8,564 bases of DNA. Origin: Oscillospiraceae bacterium. GTDB lineage: Bacteria; Bacillota_A; Clostridia; Saccharofermentanales; Saccharofermentanaceae. Both the position numbers and the translations under genes were made by a program. Below the pieces are notes generated by a model, which did not search any database, was not told the origin of the DNA, and was given only the letters and a program-made list of their open reading frames with translations. The DNA lies in NCBI GenBank assembly GCA_902791885.1, contig CADAXO010000083.1:1-8564 (forward strand). The letters run 5' to 3'. Shown one piece after another: positions 5,532 to 8,564 of the stretch; the first letter of the stretch is position 1; every line of letters begins with the position of its first letter.

Positions 5532-7220
5532 TTACGGTACGTCGGCGATCTTGTCGAGACCTGTCTGATTGAATTCATAAGCATAAGCACTCAATGTCTC
5601 ATTCAGGAAGGCCTGATAGTTTCTCATTCGAACGAAGGAGTTAACCCTGTCATACCACTCGGGATTCTCGGATATTCCGACGAGATAGACGATATAGTAA
5701 CCTGTATCGGTCTCGAGGAATGCCTTATCACCTGCCACTCTCGTATCAGAGAAGATCCACTCGTCGAGGATTCCCTCGTACTTGCCGGGATATGTATCCT
5801 GGCTGTGTGTGATGACGATGTTGCCGTTGATGATATCGTCGTTATAGAGATTCTCGATCGTCTGAACGTCAGTCTCCTCACCGAATACACCGATCGTATC
5901 GTAGATCTCCTGGGCTACCTGCTGTGCATTCGCGATGTCGTAGCCGGGAGTGTCCTCGGTGCCTGAAGTGTTGATCAGGACCTCAACCATACGGACGTCT
6001 CTTAAAGGAACTGTCTGTCTTTCTCTTTCGACGAATACGAGGATGATCGGGAAGCCGTCCTCATCGTTGAAGATGACGGAGTCGCCCGGAACTCTTGATG
6101 AGTCGAAAAGCCAGTCTCTGAAGTCTGTGTGTGTGAAGTCATCGTATCTCGAACCTGTTGTGAGGCAGGAGTCGGGAAGCTGAAGGATGGCAGCGGCTTC
6201 GCCCGAGAAATACTGGGCTGCGATAGCCTCGAACATGGAAGGATCCTGTCCCATCTGCTCGATGATCTGGTTCGCGTGAAGGTTCGCCGTATCGATGAAA
6301 GCCTGATCTCTTTGCTCATAACGGATTCGAAGGAGCTTGTAGGAGACTTCATCGTATGCGTTCGGATTGTTGTTGTAAGCTTCCTCAGCCTGCTCGTCGG
6401 TAGCCTGGAGCTCCTGAAGCTTGGCGCCGGAAGAGTAGTCTTCCGTGAAATACATTTTCGCGAGGGCGGAGAGGATGACCTGCTCGTCGACCTGGTCGCC
6501 GAAGACGCCTCTGATGTATGTCGTAAGGTCGACACCGAGCTCGTCAGCCTTGGAACGGAGCCAGTCGATGTAAGCTCTGGCGAGGTCGTAGTGCTTGGAC
6601 TCGATCTCGAGACCGTGTGCGATGGCATCGTCGTAAAGAAGCTGTGTGAGCTGCATCTGCTGTGCCGTTAAGTCGAGGAAGTAATCCCTGTTTGTCGCGA
6701 AATTGGCGTCAACGGAAGGGCCGGAGAGCATCTCGGGAGTCTCGGAGGCGAAGATGTCGACACCGTTATCGATCAGTATGTAGTGGTACATGAAGCTGAA
6801 CTCGGCGCTGTCGACGGGAGTGCCGCCGATGGAGAGGGGACTCTGGAGCTTCTCCTTGATACCCGCGTTATAGAAAAGCGAAGCCGCTACGGTCGCGAGA
6901 ACAACAATTGAAGCGATCACGAGGAATGTGATGCTCTTGACGGTGCCCTTCGTAACGGGTGTTCTCGATGTGATGTCCGACTTGTCGGGTGCGAGGTCGA
7001 GCTTTACGGGAGCGATATCGTTCTTCCTGATATCTTCCTTCATGGGAGCGGGGGCTTCGGATGTGAGCTGATCTTCCAAAGATACGGAAGTCTCACCCGT
7101 TAGATCGAAGTCCGGGCTGCCGTTCAAGTCCTGAAGTATCTCAGTATTGTTATCGCCGGCATTCGTATCGAAGTCGGGAGTTCTTATGATCTTATTCTTG
7201 TTTTCTCTGTTCTTTTTCAA
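5532..7220 (-). CDS. Membrane-anchored SurA/PrsA-like foldase with two degenerate parvulin modules
   Basis: A 562-residue protein with a long hydrophilic, acidic N-terminal tail (1-93), one membrane segment (about 95-117, ITFLVIASIVVLATVAASLF) and an extracytoplasmic remainder. Residues about 120-285 form a helical region like the SurA/trigger-type chaperone domain, beginning LSIGGTPVDSAEF (129-141). Two parvulin-like modules follow (about 288-400 and 405-517). Their second halves align with each other: DWLFDSSRVPGDSVIF...GFPIILVFVE (369-398) and EWIFSDTRVAGDKAFL...GYYIVYLVG (487-515). Parvulins usually carry a His in the opening HILV strand and another in GYHI; here these positions read KLLRI and VEVLI, then GFPII and GYYIV, so prolyl isomerase activity is doubtful and a chaperone role more likely. 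It begins with TTG, overlapping the lipid kinase stop as TTGA, with a strong ribosome site. It has no lipobox, unlike PrsA. Confidence 0.8.
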   Translation of the reverse strand: MKKNRENKNKIIRTPDFDTNAGDNNTEILQDLNGSPDFDLTGETSVSLEDQLTSEAPAPMKEDIRKNDIAPVKLDLAPDKSDITSRTPVTKGTVKSITFLVIASIVVLATVAASLFYNAGIKEKLQSPLSIGGTPVDSAEFSFMYHYILIDNGVDIFASETPEMLSGPSVDANFATNRDYFLDLTAQQMQLTQLLYDDAIAHGLEIESKHYDLARAYIDWLRSKADELGVDLTTYIRGVFGDQVDEQVILSALAKMYFTEDYSSGAKLQELQATDEQAEEAYNNNPNAYDEVSYKLLRIRYEQRDQAFIDTANLHANQIIEQMGQDPSMFEAIAAQYFSGEAAAILQLPDSCLTTGSRYDDFTHTDFRDWLFDSSRVPGDSVIFNDEDGFPIILVFVERERQTVPLRDVRMVEVLINTSGTEDTPGYDIANAQQVAQEIYDTIGVFGEETDVQTIENLYNDDIINGNIVITHSQDTYPGKYEGILDEWIFSDTRVAGDKAFLETDTGYYIVYLVGISENPEWYDRVNSFVRMRNYQAFLNETLSAYAYEFNQTGLDKIADVP

Positions 7221-8128
7221 AGCGGTTCCTCCTTGCCGGGAACAATTAGTTTAATGGCTTCTTTGATGCAGCTGACGCGGGCGGGAAGGTCAGGGCCTTC
7301 TTCGCCGTCGATATCAAGTGTTATCTTCTCGGGCGACTCGATTAAGATGTCGTCCGACTGAACATAGATCACGTTCTCGTTATTGATGTGGTCGCCTATG
7401 ACGAGGCTTCCCAGAAGCGGTACGACCTCGAGTGCTTCAAGTTTCTTTAATACGAGAAGGTCGAGCTTGCCGTCTGTGATGTCCGCCTTGGTCATGAGAC
7501 TTCTGAAGCCTCCGACACTCTTGGTGTTGGAGATCATGAACATGATTATGTCCTCTTCGTAAGTATTACCGTTCGCGGTGATCTTAACGGGGATAGTGCG
7601 GTTTATGTCCTGAATGTCCTTCATGGCGGAAAGCCAGTAAGCGGCGGGACCTATCAGAGTCTTAACATCCGAGTTTGCTTTGTATGCGACGTCTGTAAGA
7701 AGTCCGCCTGCAACAACGTTAAGGAAGTAGTTGTCGTTTACCTTGCCGCAGTCGACGTTAACTATCGAAGGCTTAAGGAGCATTCTTGCGAAGTCGGAAG
7801 GGGCCTGGGGCAGATTGTTGATCGTGGCAAAGTCGTTTACCGTGCCCGATGTGTGGATGGCGAGGGGAAGATCGATCCCGCCTCTCATCATTCCCGTTAC
7901 GACCTCGTTGACTGTTCCGTCTCCGCCTAAAGCAACGATGGCGTCGTACTGCGACGCGTCTGTCTGCATGGCGTAGTTCATCGCATCGAACCTTCCTGCC
8001 GTATAGCAGATGTCGGTTCGAGTAAGGTCGCCCGTACCCGACAGATACATGAGTATGCTGTCGAGATCGGTAAGTGATTTCTCCCTTCCCGATGAAGGGT
8101 TGATGATTATTCTAAGCCTAAGTCCCAT
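7217..8128 (-). CDS. Diacylglycerol-kinase-family lipid kinase (YegS/DgkB-like)
   Basis: A 303-residue kinase of the DAGK catalytic family, which uses ATP to phosphorylate a membrane lipid (diacylglycerol in DgkB; substrates vary among YegS-like proteins). The N-terminal nucleotide domain has IIINPSSG (7-14), ALGGDGTVNEVV (66-77) and SGTVNDFA (94-101). The C-terminal beta-rich domain starts near VNVDCG (123-128), with FLNVVAGG (135-142), SNTKSVGGFR (200-209), DGKLDLLVL (219-227) and LDIDGEEG (271-278), a standard order and normal length. There is no membrane segment, so it is a peripheral cytoplasmic enzyme. It is the first gene of the minus-strand cluster and shares a TTGA overlap with the foldase gene. 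ATG 8128 fits the family start, but no Shine-Dalgarno precedes it. Confidence 0.95.
   Translation of the reverse strand: MGLRLRIIINPSSGREKSLTDLDSILMYLSGTGDLTRTDICYTAGRFDAMNYAMQTDASQYDAIVALGGDGTVNEVVTGMMRGGIDLPLAIHTSGTVNDFATINNLPQAPSDFARMLLKPSIVNVDCGKVNDNYFLNVVAGGLLTDVAYKANSDVKTLIGPAAYWLSAMKDIQDINRTIPVKITANGNTYEEDIIMFMISNTKSVGGFRSLMTKADITDGKLDLLVLKKLEALEVVPLLGSLVIGDHINNENVIYVQSDDILIESPEKITLDIDGEEGPDLPARVSCIKEAIKLIVPGKEEPL
7227..7234 (-). promoter_or_regulatory. Strong ribosome binding site for the TTG start at 7220
   Basis: Minus strand AAGGAGGA, the best Shine-Dalgarno in the window, lies inside the last codons of the lipid kinase with about 7 bases between AAGGAGG and the TTG. It fixes the foldase start, since the next in-frame Met is residue 60, and it implies coupled translation. 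Confidence 0.85.
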
Positions 8129-8143
8129 ACATATAATACTTTA

Positions 8144-8155
8144 GCATATATATGC
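8144..8155. repeat. 12-bp perfect palindrome in the divergent promoter region
   Basis: GCATATATATGC is its own reverse complement. It lies between the lipid kinase start and the yfhO-like start, over the tentative -10 of the kinase. TAGCAT (8142-8147), partly inside it, also pairs with ATGCTA (8174-8179). It could be an operator; the alternating AT core also makes a chance origin possible. Confidence 0.4.
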
Positions 8156-8174
8156 GCGTGTTTTATTACCGCAA
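8147..8174 (-). promoter_or_regulatory. Tentative promoter for the lipid kinase-foldase-phosphatase cluster
   Basis: On the minus strand TTGCGG (8174-8169) and TATATA (8152-8147) are 16 bases apart, which would start transcription around 8140 and leave a leader of about 12 bases. A second -10-like hexamer, TATTAT (8138-8133), lies 4 bases before the ATG without a -35. Which is used cannot be told. Confidence 0.3.
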
Positions 8175-8186
8175 TGCTACAAAATA

Positions 8187-8195
8187 TGGTACTAT
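8187..8195 (+). promoter_or_regulatory. Extended -10 promoter of the yfhO-like gene
   Basis: TGGTACTAT is an extended -10 (TGn then TACTAT). TTACCG (8166-8171) at an 18-base spacing is a weak -35. Initiation near 8202 would give a leader of about 34 bases to ATG 8236, including its ribosome site. Confidence 0.4.
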
Positions 8196-8223
8196 AAGTC
8201 CTATGGTTAAAAACGGCAAAATC

Positions 8224-8228
8224 AAGGA
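8224..8228 (+). promoter_or_regulatory. Ribosome binding site favouring ATG 8236
   Basis: AAGGA lies 7 bases before ATG 8236. The in-frame ATG at 8203 has no such site and falls at the predicted transcription start, so 8236 is preferred. Confidence 0.6.
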
Positions 8229-8235
8229 AACAGCA

Positions 8236-8564
8236 ATGAAAGGCTTAAGATTTCTGACAAATCTCAAGTTCCTTACTTTCGCACTTCCGTTCCTTATCAT
8301 CCTTCTTGTATTCGCCCTCATGGGCGTTTATCCCGCAGGCACGAAGACGATGCTTACGGTAGATCTTTATCATCAGTACATGCCTTTCATCTATGAGCTT
8401 CGCGCCAAGATCTTAGGCGGAAGGTCCCTTTTCTATTCATGGAACAGCGGCCTCGGCAACGAGTATTACGCAGTCTTCGCGAACTACTGCGCAAGTCCTT
8501 TGAATCTTCTCGCGCTGCTTTTCCCTTATAAGGCACTCCCTGTATTTGTAGCCTTTACCACGGC
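8236..8564 (+). CDS. YfhO-family multi-pass membrane protein, N-terminal fragment
   Basis: Only the first 109 codons are in the window. A short basic N-terminus leads into a membrane segment (about 11-31, FLTFALPFLIILLVFALMGV), followed by an extracytoplasmic-type loop with TVDLYHQYMPFIYELR (41-56) and LFYSWNSGLGNEYYAVFANY (66-85), then ASPLNLLALLFP (87-98). These are the hallmark first segments of bacterial YfhO proteins: the DxYHQY and SWNxGLG motifs with the acidic residue after the first membrane segment. YfhO proteins have a GT-C-like fold and, in Listeria and Bacillus, are linked to glycosylation of teichoic acids; the substrate here is unknown. Full-length members are about 800-900 residues, so most of the gene lies beyond the edge. 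It is divergent from the lipid kinase over a gap of about 107 bases. Confidence 0.9.
   Translation, partial: MKGLRFLTNLKFLTFALPFLIILLVFALMGVYPAGTKTMLTVDLYHQYMPFIYELRAKILGGRSLFYSWNSGLGNEYYAVFANYCASPLNLLALLFPYKALPVFVAFTT

Noticed and set aside
5119..5568. Plus-strand frame of 149 codons opposite the histidine phosphatase
   Set aside because: The phosphatase strand carries all catalytic motifs; this frame has none and crosses into the foldase end.
6002..6628. Minus-strand Ser/Thr/Arg-rich frame of 208 codons inside the foldase gene
   Set aside because: The low-complexity composition is typical of an out-of-frame reading, and the in-frame foldase product has domain structure.
6129..6671. Plus-strand frame of 180 codons opposite the foldase gene
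   Set aside because: It lies within the foldase coding region on the other strand, has no ribosome site or family resemblance, and results from codon bias.
8203..8235. ATG 8203 as start of the YfhO-like protein
   Set aside because: It is in frame but has no ribosome site and falls at the predicted transcription start; ATG 8236 has AAGGA at 7 bases. It is not fully excluded.
1..8564. tRNA or rRNA genes, riboswitches (including a T-box for serS), CRISPR arrays, insertion sequences
   Set aside because: Gaps between genes are 110 bases or less and show none of the expected structures; serS starts inside its neighbour, leaving no room for a T-box leader directly upstream.

Overview
The window looks like chromosomal housekeeping and cell-envelope DNA from a low-to-mid GC Firmicute of class Clostridia. 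The seryl-tRNA synthetase has the sequence style I associate with Lachnospiraceae and Oscillospiraceae relatives, and the DUF4015, YigZ-like, HtrA and YfhO proteins fit the same group. No phage, plasmid, transposon, CRISPR or RNA gene is visible. Coding density is very high and there is no gap above 110 bases between genes.

Layout from left to right. On the minus strand, an N-terminally anchored DUF4015 putative glycoside hydrolase (2431 to 1058) runs into serS (1131 to the left edge, truncated), overlapping it by 74 bp. Divergent from it on the plus strand are a small Nudix-fold protein (2496-2909) and a YigZ/IMPACT-family protein (2911-3552) one base apart. A membrane-anchored HtrA protease (3624-4826) follows with its own promoter. 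Overlapping its 3' end is a 44-residue single-pass membrane protein (4810-4944). The right part is a tight minus-strand cluster: a diacylglycerol-kinase-family lipid kinase (8128-7217), a membrane-anchored SurA/PrsA-like foldase with two parvulin-like modules (7220-5532) and a histidine phosphatase (5520-4951). At the right edge a YfhO-family membrane protein starts on the plus strand and is cut by the window end.

Much of the content concerns the cell envelope: HtrA and the foldase are extracytoplasmic protein quality-control factors, the lipid kinase would act on membrane lipid, YfhO proteins are multi-pass glycosyltransferase-like proteins, and the DUF4015 protein is probably exported and anchored. 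The link between them is inferred from family roles and gene order only.

Most notable observations: the small membrane protein translationally linked to htrA; the serS start codon lying inside the conserved WNAS motif of the upstream gene, with a SerRS N-terminus of normal length but atypical sequence; tandem parvulin-like modules that both lack the usual histidines; a Nudix box with three of four glutamates replaced; and two genes whose ATG follows a -10-like hexamer almost directly, with no Shine-Dalgarno sequence. I found no clearly new multi-gene system.
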